Shown: positions 1 to 6,191 of the stretch, piece by piece | How positions within the stretch are numbered: position 1 is the first letter of the stretch | Layout: each line of letters starts with the position of its first letter | NCBI GenBank assembly: GCA_964385195.1 | Contig: CAYLOC010000123.1 | Location: forward strand, 1-10,139 | Direction of reading: 5' to 3' | Source of the DNA: CAYLOC01 sp964385195 | GTDB taxonomy: Bacteria; Actinomycetota; Actinomycetes; Propionibacteriales; Nocardioidaceae | DNA: 10,139 nucleotides | Position numbers and translations under genes: made by a program | The notes under the pieces: model-generated | Databases searched by the model: none | Told to the model about the DNA's origin: nothing | What the model saw: the letters and a program-made list of their open reading frames with translations, nothing else

Positions 1-403
1 CCTTGGCGATCTCCTTGACCTGGTCGTCGAACTTGCGGATGTTGCCGGGGTTGACCCGTACGCCGGCACAGCCTGCGTCGATCGCCTTGAAGACGTACTT
101 GGGCTGGAAGTGGATGTCGGCGATGACCGGGATCTGGGAGTGCTGGGCGATCGCCGGCAGGGCCTCGGCGTCGTCGGCGCTGGGGCAGGCGACCCGGACG
201 ATGTCACAACCAGCGGCGGTGAGCTCGGCGATCTGCTGCAGCGTCGCGTTGACGTCGGCGGTGAGCGTCGTGGTCATCGACTGCACCGAGATGGGTGCGT
301 CGCCGCCGACGAGGACCTTGCCGACCCTGATCTGCCGGCTCTTGCGTCGGGGTGCCAGCACCGGGGGCGGCGCCTCCGGCATCCCGAGGTCAACGGTGGT
401 CAT
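1..403 (-). CDS. ispG: IspG (GcpE), HMB-PP synthase, N-terminal part (runs off left edge)
   Basis: 4-Hydroxy-3-methylbut-2-enyl diphosphate synthase, the iron-sulfur enzyme that converts MEcPP to HMBPP late in the cytosolic MEP isoprenoid pathway. Reading from the ATG at 403–401 gives 134 codons with no stop, so only the N-terminal TIM-barrel part is present. The C-terminal domain with the cluster-binding cysteines lies beyond the window. Visible family motifs: VQSMTTTLTADVNATLQQIA (about residues 40–59), a stretch ending in DIVRVACPS, IPVIADIHFQPKYVFKAID, and GVRVNPGNI followed by FDDQVKEIAK. The first ~20 residues are a variable proline-rich leader. A purine-rich GGGAAAGGG lies 7 nt before ATG, so this gene probably has a normal ribosome binding site, unlike most neighbours. 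It follows the site-2 protease gene after a 100-bp gap, the same order as in mycobacteria. Identity is secure from the conserved barrel motifs. Confidence 0.96.
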   Translation of the reverse strand, partial: MTTVDLGMPEAPPPVLAPRRKSRQIRVGKVLVGGDAPISVQSMTTTLTADVNATLQQIAELTAAGCDIVRVACPSADDAEALPAIAQHSQIPVIADIHFQPKYVFKAIDAGCAGVRVNPGNIRKFDDQVKEIAK

Positions 404-503
404 CTGCGATCCCTTTCCCGTTCTCTCCTCTACAGACATATCGTACGCCGATGTGTCCGGTTTCCACGGTAACGCGCCCCTCCAGGCTCATCAGTCAGCC
501 AGG
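404..503 (-). promoter_or_regulatory. Leader and candidate promoter of ispG with a 9-5-9 inverted repeat
   Basis: This 100-bp gap separates the protease stop from the ispG start. On the minus strand a TACGAT hexamer (445–440) fits the actinobacterial -10 consensus TAnnnT and would give a leader of about 30 nt that includes the GGGAAAGGG Shine-Dalgarno-like tract at about 411–419. The hexamer lies within an imperfect inverted repeat: GACATATCG (435–443), a 5-nt spacer, CGATGTGTC (449–457), with one mismatch. No convincing -35 box was found. The inference is that ispG can be transcribed on its own as well as by read-through from dxr–protease. The repeat could be an operator or chance. Confidence 0.4.
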
Positions 504-1802
504 CTAACCGGTCAGCTTGATGGGGTTGACGATGTCGGCCCACACCAGGATGACGCCCATCACGATCAGCACCGCTGCGACCGTGTAGGCCACCGGCAGC
601 ATCTTCGCGACGTCGGCATACCCGGGGTCGGGACGTCGCCGTACCCTGGCCCAGGCACGGCGCACGGCCTCGTAGACCCCGCCAGCCATGTGCCCGCCGT
701 CCAGCGGGAGCAGCGGGATGAAGTTGAACAACGCGACGAACAGATTGACGAGTCCCAGCAGGGACAGCGCGAACGCCACCTTGTCCACCACGCTGACCTG
801 CTGTTGTGCGGCGACGTCGCCGGCGAGCCGGGTCGCACCGACGACACTCATCGGGCTCTCCTGGCTCCGTGGCTTCAACCCTGCCGCGGCCTTCGCGACG
901 CCTACCATCTTGCTGGGGAGATGCGCGAGCGCCTGGCCGGTGCGGACCGTGTAGTCACCGATGGTCGAGAAGACATAGCCGACGCCCTGCCGTTGCCGGA
1001 CCTGGGTGGGCGAGACCCCGAGGAAGCCGGACCGGGAGAAGCTCTCCCCGCTCGTCCCGGTGGTCACGATCTGGTTGACGGTCGGGGTGGCCGTCAGACG
1101 CACCTGCTGTCCGTCCCGCTCGACCACGAGCGTCATGGTCTGGTGGGCGTGGTTCTCGATGGCCGATGCCAGCTGGTCCCAGCTTTTCATCGGGGTCCCG
1201 TTGACCGACACGATCCGGTCGCCGACGTGGATCCCCGCCTGACGTGCGGGTGAGACGGGGTCAGCGGGCTGGCACGGGCGGCCCTGCTGACTGGCCGGAA
1301 TCACACAGTCGGAGACACGGTTGATCGTGAGTGTCGGCTGGACGACCCCGATCGCCACGAACACGATCCCGAGGATCACCACCGCCAGCGCCATGTTCGT
1401 CGCCGGGCCGCAGAGCATCACGATGAGCTTCTTCCAGCTCGGCAGGGCGTAGAAGACGCGGTGCTGGTCCTCCAGGGAGACCTCCTGGTGATCTGCTGCG
1501 CGGGCCTCGGCGATCACCTTGCCCCAGTACCCGCGTTTCCGGTCCGGGCCCTCGCGGCGCCGTTCCGGCGGCAGCATCCCGATGATCTTGACGAACCCGC
1601 CCACGGGGAACGCCTTCACGCCGTACTCGGTCTCCCCCTTCCTGGTCGACCACAGCGTCTTGCCGAACCCGACGAAGAACTGGGTGACCTTGACCCCGAA
1701 CAGCTTCGCGGACACCATGTGGCCGACCTCGTGCAGGACGATCGAGACCAGCAGGCCCAGCGCGAACAACACCACCCCGATGGTGTAGGCCAGCGCGCTC
1801 AC
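504..1802 (-). CDS. rip1: Site-2 intramembrane zinc metalloprotease (RseP/Rip1 family, M50)
   Basis: 432-residue membrane protease that cleaves substrates within the membrane. Family members include E. coli RseP and mycobacterial Rip1, which complete anti-sigma factor destruction. Zinc-binding HEVGH is at residues 24–28 in the first hydrophobic helix. Conserved FVGFGKTLW and FPVGGFVKIIGM follow near 43–76. GPATNMALA (132–140) starts the next membrane segment. A PDZ domain spans about 184–240 (AGIHVGDRIVSVNG), preceded by a two-cysteine stretch (C166, C177) of the kind I recall from actinobacterial Rip1. The second zinc motif, NFIPLLPLDGG with D368, is at 360–370, and a last membrane helix is near 409–427. 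Length is normal and all catalytic motifs are intact. The start is GTG at 1802–1800, overlapping the dxr stop (GTGA), so translation is probably coupled to dxr. Which anti-sigma factors it cuts here cannot be told. Confidence 0.95.
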   Translation of the reverse strand: MSALAYTIGVVLFALGLLVSIVLHEVGHMVSAKLFGVKVTQFFVGFGKTLWSTRKGETEYGVKAFPVGGFVKIIGMLPPERRREGPDRKRGYWGKVIAEARAADHQEVSLEDQHRVFYALPSWKKLIVMLCGPATNMALAVVILGIVFVAIGVVQPTLTINRVSDCVIPASQQGRPCQPADPVSPARQAGIHVGDRIVSVNGTPMKSWDQLASAIENHAHQTMTLVVERDGQQVRLTATPTVNQIVTTGTSGESFSRSGFLGVSPTQVRQRQGVGYVFSTIGDYTVRTGQALAHLPSKMVGVAKAAAGLKPRSQESPMSVVGATRLAGDVAAQQQVSVVDKVAFALSLLGLVNLFVALFNFIPLLPLDGGHMAGGVYEAVRRAWARVRRRPDPGYADVAKMLPVAYTVAAVLIVMGVILVWADIVNPIKLTG

Positions 1803-3031
1803 GACCCGGAACCTCCTGCGACGGTGGACTCGACGGTTTGCAGGGCACGGTCACGGGCCCACGCGTCCGCCGCCAGCACATCCTCGACGGTCAGCGGACC
1901 TGCACTCAAGGGTACGTCGGGGTCCCCGAGCACCCCTGCCACCGTGTCGGCGATCCCCAGGTACCCGAGCCGTCCCTCCCAGAACGCCTGGACCGCGGTC
2001 TCGTTGGCGGCGTTATAGACGGCCGGTGCCACGCCACCCTGCTTCCCGGCCGAAACCGCGAGCGGCAGCAGCGGGAACGCGTCGCCGTCGACGGGCTCGA
2101 ACGTCCAGCTCTGCGCGGTCGTCCAGTCGACCGCCGCGGCGGCGTCGGGGACCCGGTCCGGCCAGGACAGGCCGAGGCTGATCGGCAGCCGCATGTCCGG
2201 AGGGGACACCTGCGCCAGGGTCGACCCGTCCACGAACTCCACCATGGAGTGGATCTGGGACTGGGGGTGGACCACGACCCGGATCCGGTCGAAGCCGATG
2301 TCGAACAACAGGTGCGCCTCGATCACCTCCAGGCCCTTGTTGACCAGGGTGGAGGAGTTGGTGGTGACCATCGGACCCATGTCCCAGGTCGGGTGCTTCA
2401 TCGCCTCCTCGGGGGTGACGTCACGCATCTGGTCACGGGTGCGGCCGCGGAACGGGCCGCCGCTGGCGGTGATCACCAGCCGGCGTACCTCCTCCGCGCT
2501 CCCTCCACGCAGGCACTGCGCCAGCGCCGAGTGCTCGGAGTCGACCGGGACGATCTGACCGGGGCGGGCCGCGGAGGTGACGACCTCGCCGCCGATGATC
2601 AGCGACTCCTTGTTCGCCAGAGCCAGGGTCGACCCGGCCGCCAGCGCCGCGAGGGTGGGCCGCAGGCCGACCGCGCCGGTGATGCCGTTGAGCACGACGT
2701 CACACGGCAGGGCCGCGACCTCGCTGGAGGCGTCCGGCCCGCCGTGCAGCCGGGGAAGGGGGAAGTCGCCGTGGTGGTAGCCGTGCCGTTGCGCCTCGGC
2801 GTACAAGGCGAGCTGGACGTCTTGCACGCAGGTGCCCCGGGCGACGGCGACGTGCTCGACGCCGAACTCCAGCGCCTGCTCGGCCAGCAGCCGGGGCTGC
2901 CCTCCCCCGGCGGACAGCGCGACCACCCGGAACCGCTCCGGGTTGGCGCGGACGACGTCCAGCGCCTGGGTGCCGATGGAGCCGGTGGAGCCGAGCAGCA
3001 CGATGTCGCGGCGGGCCGGGGACGGGGTCAC
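1799..3031 (-). CDS. dxr: 1-deoxy-D-xylulose 5-phosphate reductoisomerase
   Basis: Cytosolic NADPH-dependent enzyme that converts DXP to 2-C-methyl-D-erythritol 4-phosphate, the first committed MEP step and the target of fosmidomycin. From GTG at 3031 it is 410 residues, the usual length. The dinucleotide motif GSTGSIG is at 14–20. NGITGAVGLRPTLAAL (115–130) and ALANKESLI (137–145) follow. VPVDSEHSA (161–169) supplies metal ligands D164 and E166, and NKGLEVIEAH (231–240) supplies E235. ITASGGPFRG (187–196), HPTWDMGP (213–220) and HPQSQIHSMVEF (255–266) are substrate-pocket motifs. An upstream in-frame ATG (3175) would add 48 unconserved residues, running through the promoter of the divergent gene. 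GTG 3031 is preferred because conserved sequence begins about residue 9 and a CAGAAT -10 hexamer sits 6 nt upstream. It is the first gene of the block and its TGA overlaps the protease GTG. Confidence 0.96.
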   Translation of the reverse strand: MTPSPARRDIVLLGSTGSIGTQALDVVRANPERFRVVALSAGGGQPRLLAEQALEFGVEHVAVARGTCVQDVQLALYAEAQRHGYHHGDFPLPRLHGGPDASSEVAALPCDVVLNGITGAVGLRPTLAALAAGSTLALANKESLIIGGEVVTSAARPGQIVPVDSEHSALAQCLRGGSAEEVRRLVITASGGPFRGRTRDQMRDVTPEEAMKHPTWDMGPMVTTNSSTLVNKGLEVIEAHLLFDIGFDRIRVVVHPQSQIHSMVEFVDGSTLAQVSPPDMRLPISLGLSWPDRVPDAAAAVDWTTAQSWTFEPVDGDAFPLLPLAVSAGKQGGVAPAVYNAANETAVQAFWEGRLGYLGIADTVAGVLGDPDVPLSAGPLTVEDVLAADAWARDRALQTVESTVAGGSGS

Positions 3032-3037
3032 CCCGAC

Positions 3038-3043
3038 ATTCTG
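3038..3043 (-). promoter_or_regulatory. Candidate -10 hexamer of dxr (leaderless)
   Basis: CAGAAT on the minus strand ends 6 nt before the GTG start of dxr, with no Shine-Dalgarno sequence between. In actinobacteria A at position 2 and T at position 6 of the -10 are the most conserved bases, and this spacing places the transcript start at or next to the start codon. No clear -35 was found. Confidence 0.5.
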
Positions 3044-3097
3044 GCATGTGGGCGGGGCGGAGGGTGACCGCCGAGCGAACCCCGGAGCCTGCCGCCC

Positions 3098-3103
3098 TAG
3101 GGT
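3098..3103 (+). promoter_or_regulatory. Candidate -10 hexamer of the class III aminotransferase (leaderless)
   Basis: TAGGGT matches TAnnnT and ends 7 nt before the ATG at 3111. The interposed GGGGGGC could also act as a weak ribosome binding site with the preceding GGT, so leaderless initiation is likely but not certain. The 79-bp divergent region (3032–3110) thus holds back-to-back promoters for dxr and this gene. Confidence 0.45.
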
Positions 3104-3110
3104 GGGGGGC

Positions 3111-4346
3111 ATGGGAGCACTGTGGCATCCGTTCGCTGACATGGGAGCCGTCGCACGCGACGGCGAGTTCACCATCGCGCGTGGGGAGGGGGTGCATGTC
3201 TACGACGCCTCCGGGAACCGCTACCTCGACGCGACCGCCGGCCTGTGGTACACCAACGTCGGCCACGGCCGCAGCGAGCTCGCCGAGGCGGCGGCGGACC
3301 AGATGCGCACGGTCGCGGCGTACAGCAACTTCGGTGACTTCGCGACGCTGCCCACGACGCTGCTGGCGGAGCGGATCAGCGCGATCGCTCCGGTGCCGGG
3401 GAGCAAGGTGTTCTTCACCTCCGGTGGCTCCGACGGCATCGACACCGCCGCGAAGCTGGCGCGGCGGTACTGGCACGAGGTCGGGCAGCCCTCCCGCACC
3501 GTGGTCATCGGGCGGACGAAGGCCTACCACGGTATGCACTACGCCGGGACGGCGCTGGCCGGCATCGACGGCAACAAGGAGGGGTACGGCGAGCTGGTCC
3601 CCGACGCCGCGACGGTGCAGTGGGACAGCGCGGACGACCTGCGCGCCACGATCGAGCGGTTGGGGGCGGACCGGGTGGCCGCGTTCTTCTGCGAGCCGGT
3701 GATCGGGTCCGGCGGCATCTACCCGCCGCCCGAGGGCTACCTGGCCTCGGTCCGGCAGGTGTGCCGGGACTACGACGTGCTGTTCGTGGCCGACGAGGTC
3801 GTGTCGGGGTTCGGGCGGATCGGCGGGACGTGGTTCGCCAGCGGCCGGTTCGAGCTGGAGCCGGACATGATCGTGACCGCGAAGGGGCTGACCAGCGGCT
3901 ACCTGCCGATGGGAGCGGTGGTGATCGCCCCGCGGCTGGCCGAACCGTTCTTCCAACCCGACGCCGGGGTGTGGTGGCGGCACGGCTACACCTACTCCGG
4001 GCACGCCACGGCCGCGGCGGTGGCGCTGGCGAACCTGGAGCTGATCGAGCGCGAGGGCCTGCTGGACGAGGCGGCCCGCCTGGAGTCGACGCTGACCAAG
4101 ACGCTGGCGCCGCTGGCCGACCACCCGCGCGTGGAGGAGGTCCGGTCCGGCGTCGGGGCGGTGGCGGCCGTCCAGCTCGCCGACCCCGGCGCGGCGGCCG
4201 GATTCGCGAAGGCGCTGCGCGGGCACGGCGTCGTCACCCGCCCGGTCGGCGCCGGCGCCATCCAGGTGTCCCCGGCGTTCGTCATGACCGACGAGCAGGT
4301 CGGTGAGATCGCCGCCGCCCTCGCCGCCACCCTCGACGAATCCTGA
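3111..4346 (+). CDS. Class III PLP-dependent aminotransferase (omega-aminotransferase type)
   Basis: 411-residue fold-type I transaminase; the family transfers an amino group from an omega- or alpha-amine to pyruvate or another keto acid. The N-terminus LWHPFADM (4–11) and YLDATAGLWYTNVGHGR (38–54) are characteristic. SGGSDG (104–109) forms the PLP phosphate site. YHG (139–141) is the ring-stacking motif. ADEVVSGFGRIG (227–238) contains D228, which binds the pyridine nitrogen. TAKGLTSGY (256–264) holds the Schiff-base lysine K258, and HGYTYSGHAT (291–300) completes the site. The protein appears full length and intact. ATG 3111 is chosen because the family begins at this point; reading further upstream enters the dxr promoter. 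It stands alone, divergent from dxr and convergent with the ketopantoate reductase gene, so context does not reveal the substrate. Beta-alanine, GABA/polyamine-type or other amine transaminase are all possible. Confidence 0.9.
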   Translation: MGALWHPFADMGAVARDGEFTIARGEGVHVYDASGNRYLDATAGLWYTNVGHGRSELAEAAADQMRTVAAYSNFGDFATLPTTLLAERISAIAPVPGSKVFFTSGGSDGIDTAAKLARRYWHEVGQPSRTVVIGRTKAYHGMHYAGTALAGIDGNKEGYGELVPDAATVQWDSADDLRATIERLGADRVAAFFCEPVIGSGGIYPPPEGYLASVRQVCRDYDVLFVADEVVSGFGRIGGTWFASGRFELEPDMIVTAKGLTSGYLPMGAVVIAPRLAEPFFQPDAGVWWRHGYTYSGHATAAAVALANLELIEREGLLDEAARLESTLTKTLAPLADHPRVEEVRSGVGAVAAVQLADPGAAAGFAKALRGHGVVTRPVGAGAIQVSPAFVMTDEQVGEIAAALAATLDES

Positions 4347-4366
4347 CGTAACGACCGCCCGCCCCC

Positions 4367-4426
4367 GGTGCGTTTGCCTTGTAGACGGGGCAAACGCGCC
4401 GTTTACAAGGCAAATCCTCCTTGTAA
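4367..4426. repeat. Composite inverted-repeat element with three mutually exclusive hairpins
   Basis: This fills most of the 98-bp gap between two convergent genes. Hairpin A: GGTGCGTTTGCC (4367–4378) with GGCAAACGCGCC (4389–4400), 12 bp with one T/G position, 10-nt loop. Hairpin B: TTTGCCTTGTAGAC (4373–4386) with GTTTACAAGGCAAA (4401–4414), 14 bp with one G/T position, 14-nt loop. Hairpin C: TTACAAGG (4403–4410) with CCTTGTAA (4419–4426), perfect 8 bp, 8-nt loop. A and B share 4373–4378, and B and C share 4403–4410, so A and C can coexist but each excludes B. No T-tract follows on either strand, so it is not a classical intrinsic terminator. It may still be a bidirectional terminator for the converging transcripts or an intergenic palindromic (REP/MITE-like) repeat. 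Confidence 0.75.
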
Positions 4427-4444
4427 TGGGGGTATCTGCCTCGC

Positions 4445-5488
4445 CTACCCCGGGCCCGCGGCCGCGTCCAGCATCGCCTCGAACTCCTCCGGGGGAATGC
4501 TCCCCGCTCGACCACCTGTCGCCAGCAGGTGGTGCACGAGACGTTGGAGCAACGTGTTCACCGGTGTCGGTACGCCGTGCAGTCGCCCGAGCAGGACGAC
4601 CTCGCCGTTGAGGTAGTCAGTCTCCACGGTGCCGCCCCGCCGGGTCAGGCCCTGCCTGGTCAAGCCCTGCCCGGTCGAGCCCTGCCTGGTCAGGCTCTGC
4701 CTGGTCAGGCTCTGCCAGGTGGACCCTCCGGGGCGGCTCGCGCCGCCGACCGGATGCCGGTGGAGCAGGTCGCCGCGGCGGGTTCGGTCCTCCTCGGCGG
4801 ACGCTGCGTCGATGCCTGCTGCCGCAAGACACGCCTCCCCTTCGGCGGTGGCCCGTTGTCCGATCGGCCCCGGGCGGGCTTCAGGTCCGCACACTGCTTC
4901 TACGGCGTTGCCGAGGTTCGTCACCAGCTTGCGCCACTTCCACCGGGCCACGTCGTCCACGGCGCGGGACTCGAACCCGGATTCGGCGAAGGCGGAGGAC
5001 ACCTCCGTAGCCACGGCGTCGACGCCCCGTGGGTAGCAGCCGACGTCGAGGATCCCCGTGACCGGGGCGCAGTACGCAGTGACCACGCCCGGCCGCAGCC
5101 GCGCGGTCGGGCACGCGACCGGCACGGCGTACACGCGCGGGAATCGCCGGAGCAGCTCGGGTTCGTTTCCCACGCCGTTCTGCAGACACACCACGGGGGT
5201 GTCGATCGGCGCCGTCAGCGCGAGGTCCGCAGCAACGCCCGGCGTGTGCTGGCTTTGTACGGCGACCAGGCACGCGTCGTCCGGCCCCCAGTCGACTCGG
5301 CCCGGGTGGTCGACCACGCTCAACCTGAGTCGCTGCTCCCCGTCCGGGTCCTGCACCGTGAGCCCGTGGTCGACCATCTCCTGGTAGTGGGAGCCGCGGG
5401 CGATCAGCGTGACGTCGTACCCCGCCTGGTGCAGCCGCGCCCCGACCACACCGCCGACCCCGCCTGCACCGTAGATCACGAATCGCAC
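4445..5488 (-). CDS. panE: Ketopantoate reductase (2-dehydropantoate 2-reductase) family protein with a loop minisatellite
   Basis: NADPH-dependent reductase of the ApbA/PanE family; the named member reduces 2-dehydropantoate to pantoate for CoA synthesis. From GTG 5488 it has 347 residues. The Rossmann motif GAGGVGG (7–13) follows the first strand, and CLQNGVGNE is at 101–109. WRKLVTNLGNAVEAVCG (185–201) carries the probable catalytic lysine K187 and N191. VETDYLNGEVVLLGRLHGVPTPVN (288–311) is the conserved C-terminal helix and substrate site. A longer in-frame start (ATG 5542) adds 18 unconserved residues; GTG 5488 is preferred because VRFVIYGAGG is the family N-terminus and a CAGACT -10 lies 6 nt upstream. 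Between GGS (254–256) and the conserved ETDYLNGE, residues 257–281 are five pentapeptides of the type T-R-Q-G/S-L, an expansion of a loop normally one unit long in homologues I recall. The reading frame is intact. Actinobacteria often carry several paralogues, so pantoate synthesis is likely but not proved. Confidence 0.87.
   Translation of the reverse strand: MRFVIYGAGGVGGVVGARLHQAGYDVTLIARGSHYQEMVDHGLTVQDPDGEQRLRLSVVDHPGRVDWGPDDACLVAVQSQHTPGVAADLALTAPIDTPVVCLQNGVGNEPELLRRFPRVYAVPVACPTARLRPGVVTAYCAPVTGILDVGCYPRGVDAVATEVSSAFAESGFESRAVDDVARWKWRKLVTNLGNAVEAVCGPEARPGPIGQRATAEGEACLAAAGIDAASAEEDRTRRGDLLHRHPVGGASRPGGSTWQSLTRQSLTRQGSTGQGLTRQGLTRRGGTVETDYLNGEVVLLGRLHGVPTPVNTLLQRLVHHLLATGGRAGSIPPEEFEAMLDAAAGPG
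4646..4720. repeat. 15-bp minisatellite (5 tandem copies) inside panE
   Basis: Five adjacent 15-bp units on the plus strand: CAGGCCCTGCCTGGT (4646), CAAGCCCTGCCCGGT (4661), CGAGCCCTGCCTGGT (4676), CAGGCTCTGCCTGGT (4691) and CAGGCTCTGCCAGGT (4706). Each differs from its neighbour by one to three bases, and 4631–4645 resembles a decayed sixth. The unit is a multiple of three, so copies encode pentapeptides TWQSL, TRQSL, TRQGS, TGQGL, TRQGL (order of the encoded protein) without frame change. The copy at 4706 encodes the TWQSL I take as the ancestral loop sequence, implying in-place duplication. Confidence 0.95.
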
Positions 5489-5494
5489 TGCGCC

Positions 5495-5500
5495 AGTCTG
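5495..5500 (-). promoter_or_regulatory. Candidate -10 hexamer of panE (leaderless)
   Basis: CAGACT on the minus strand ends 6 nt before GTG 5488. It has A2 and T6 but not T1, so it is a weaker match than others in the window. No Shine-Dalgarno sequence precedes the GTG. Confidence 0.35.
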
Positions 5501-5551
5501 GCACCGGGGGTTCCCCGAGCGCCTGCTACCCCGGTCGGCCATCCGGTTTGT

Positions 5552-5579
5552 GGCCCAGGGTGTGGGCCGCGGTTAGGTT
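5552..5579 (+). promoter_or_regulatory. Candidate leaderless promoter of the DinB-like gene with a 6-5-6 palindrome
   Basis: TAGGTT (5574–5579) fits the TAnnnT -10 and ends 6 nt before ATG 5586. A perfect inverted repeat GGCCCA-gggtg-TGGGCC (5552–5568) lies where the -35 and spacer would be, a typical position for a repressor operator. The palindrome is seen directly; the operator role is inferred. A weak GGAAG just before ATG is too close to be a good ribosome binding site. Confidence 0.4.
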
Positions 5580-5585
5580 GGAAGC

Positions 5586-6110
5586 ATGAGCGTGCCGTTT
5601 CCGGAGCCGGCCTCGCCGTACACCGACACCAAGACCCGGTTCCTGGACTATCTCGACTTCTACCGCTCCGTCGTTATCGCGAAGGTCGACGGTCTGCCCG
5701 AGGATGAGTTGCACCGGAGTCGGGTGCCGTCGGGATGGACGCCGATCCAGCTGGTGAAGCACCTGTTGTTCATGGAGCGACGGTGGTTGCAGTGGGGATT
5801 CGCGGCCGCACACGTCTCGCGGCCATGGGGTGACCATGTCGACGACGACCCGGAACAGGGCTGGTACGTCGAGGCGGATGAAACACTCGCGGAGCTGGTC
5901 GCAGCGCTGCAACACACCGGTCGGCGTACCCGGGAGATCGTCGAGGCGGCCGACTCGGACCAGCGTGCAGGTGTCGGCGGCCGGTTCGCGTCCCAGGACA
6001 CGGCTCCCCGGCTGGAGTGGATCCTGTTCCACGTGTTGCAGGAGTACGCGCGGCACGCCGGCCACCTCGACATCGCCCGCGAACTCGCCGACGGGTCGGT
6101 CGGCGAGTAG
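5586..6110 (+). CDS. DinB / DUF664 family metal-binding four-helix protein
   Basis: 174-residue soluble protein. The N-terminal helix (DTKTRFLDYLDFYRSVVIAKVDGL, residues 14–37), the motif SGWTPIQLVKHLLFMERRWLQWGF (49–72) and the C-terminal EWILFHVLQEYARHAGHLDIARE (144–166) are the pattern of actinobacterial DinB/DUF664 proteins. Candidate metal ligands are H59 in the second helix and the H157-x-x-H160 pair in the last helix, matching the three-histidine site of the DinB superfamily. Some superfamily members are mycothiol-, bacillithiol- or glutathione-dependent transferases; most of this subfamily has no known reaction. It is complete, stands alone on the plus strand and is divergent from panE. 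The substrate cannot be assigned from context. Confidence 0.85.
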   Translation: MSVPFPEPASPYTDTKTRFLDYLDFYRSVVIAKVDGLPEDELHRSRVPSGWTPIQLVKHLLFMERRWLQWGFAAAHVSRPWGDHVDDDPEQGWYVEADETLAELVAALQHTGRRTREIVEAADSDQRAGVGGRFASQDTAPRLEWILFHVLQEYARHAGHLDIARELADGSVGE

Positions 6111-6178
6111 CACGCGCCTGCTCACAGTTACTCACCGCGGAACCCCAGGACCGTGGCCGGGTAGCTGGCGGCGTGTGG

Positions 6179-6184
6179 AACAAT
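6179..6184 (+). promoter_or_regulatory. Candidate -10 hexamer of the small conserved gene at 6192
   Basis: AACAAT ends 7 nt before the ATG at 6192, in the leaderless arrangement seen elsewhere in the window. It lacks the first T. This spacing is the main reason to prefer ATG 6192 over the in-frame ATG 6183, which has no ribosome binding site and would overlap the hexamer. Confidence 0.3.
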
Positions 6185-6191
6185 GCCCGGC

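Noticed and set aside
484..506. Possible weak hairpin at the end of the protease gene
   Set aside because: Only a 7-bp stem with a mismatch and no T-tract, not enough to call a terminator ahead of ispG.
3..1253. Long plus-strand open frame of 416 codons opposite ispG and the protease gene
   Set aside because: It is antisense to two genes with clear catalytic motifs, and its translation is low-complexity, Arg/His/Asp-rich with no recognisable domain. It is a GC-bias shadow.
1838..3067. 409-codon plus-strand frame opposite dxr
   Set aside because: Antisense to the complete dxr gene; composition dominated by G, R, D, V and Q with no domain pattern.
2700..4226. 508-codon minus-strand frame across the dxr start and the aminotransferase
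   Set aside because: It overlaps two well-supported genes in the wrong frames and crosses their divergent promoter; the translation is Arg/Pro/Gly-rich.
4646..4720. Tandem units considered as a CRISPR array
   Set aside because: Units are 15 bp, directly abutting without unique spacers, and translate in frame inside a conserved protein.
4529..5707. 392-codon plus-strand frame opposite panE
   Set aside because: Mirror of the panE coding strand; its repeats such as LPGQA come only from reading the 15-bp minisatellite on the other strand.
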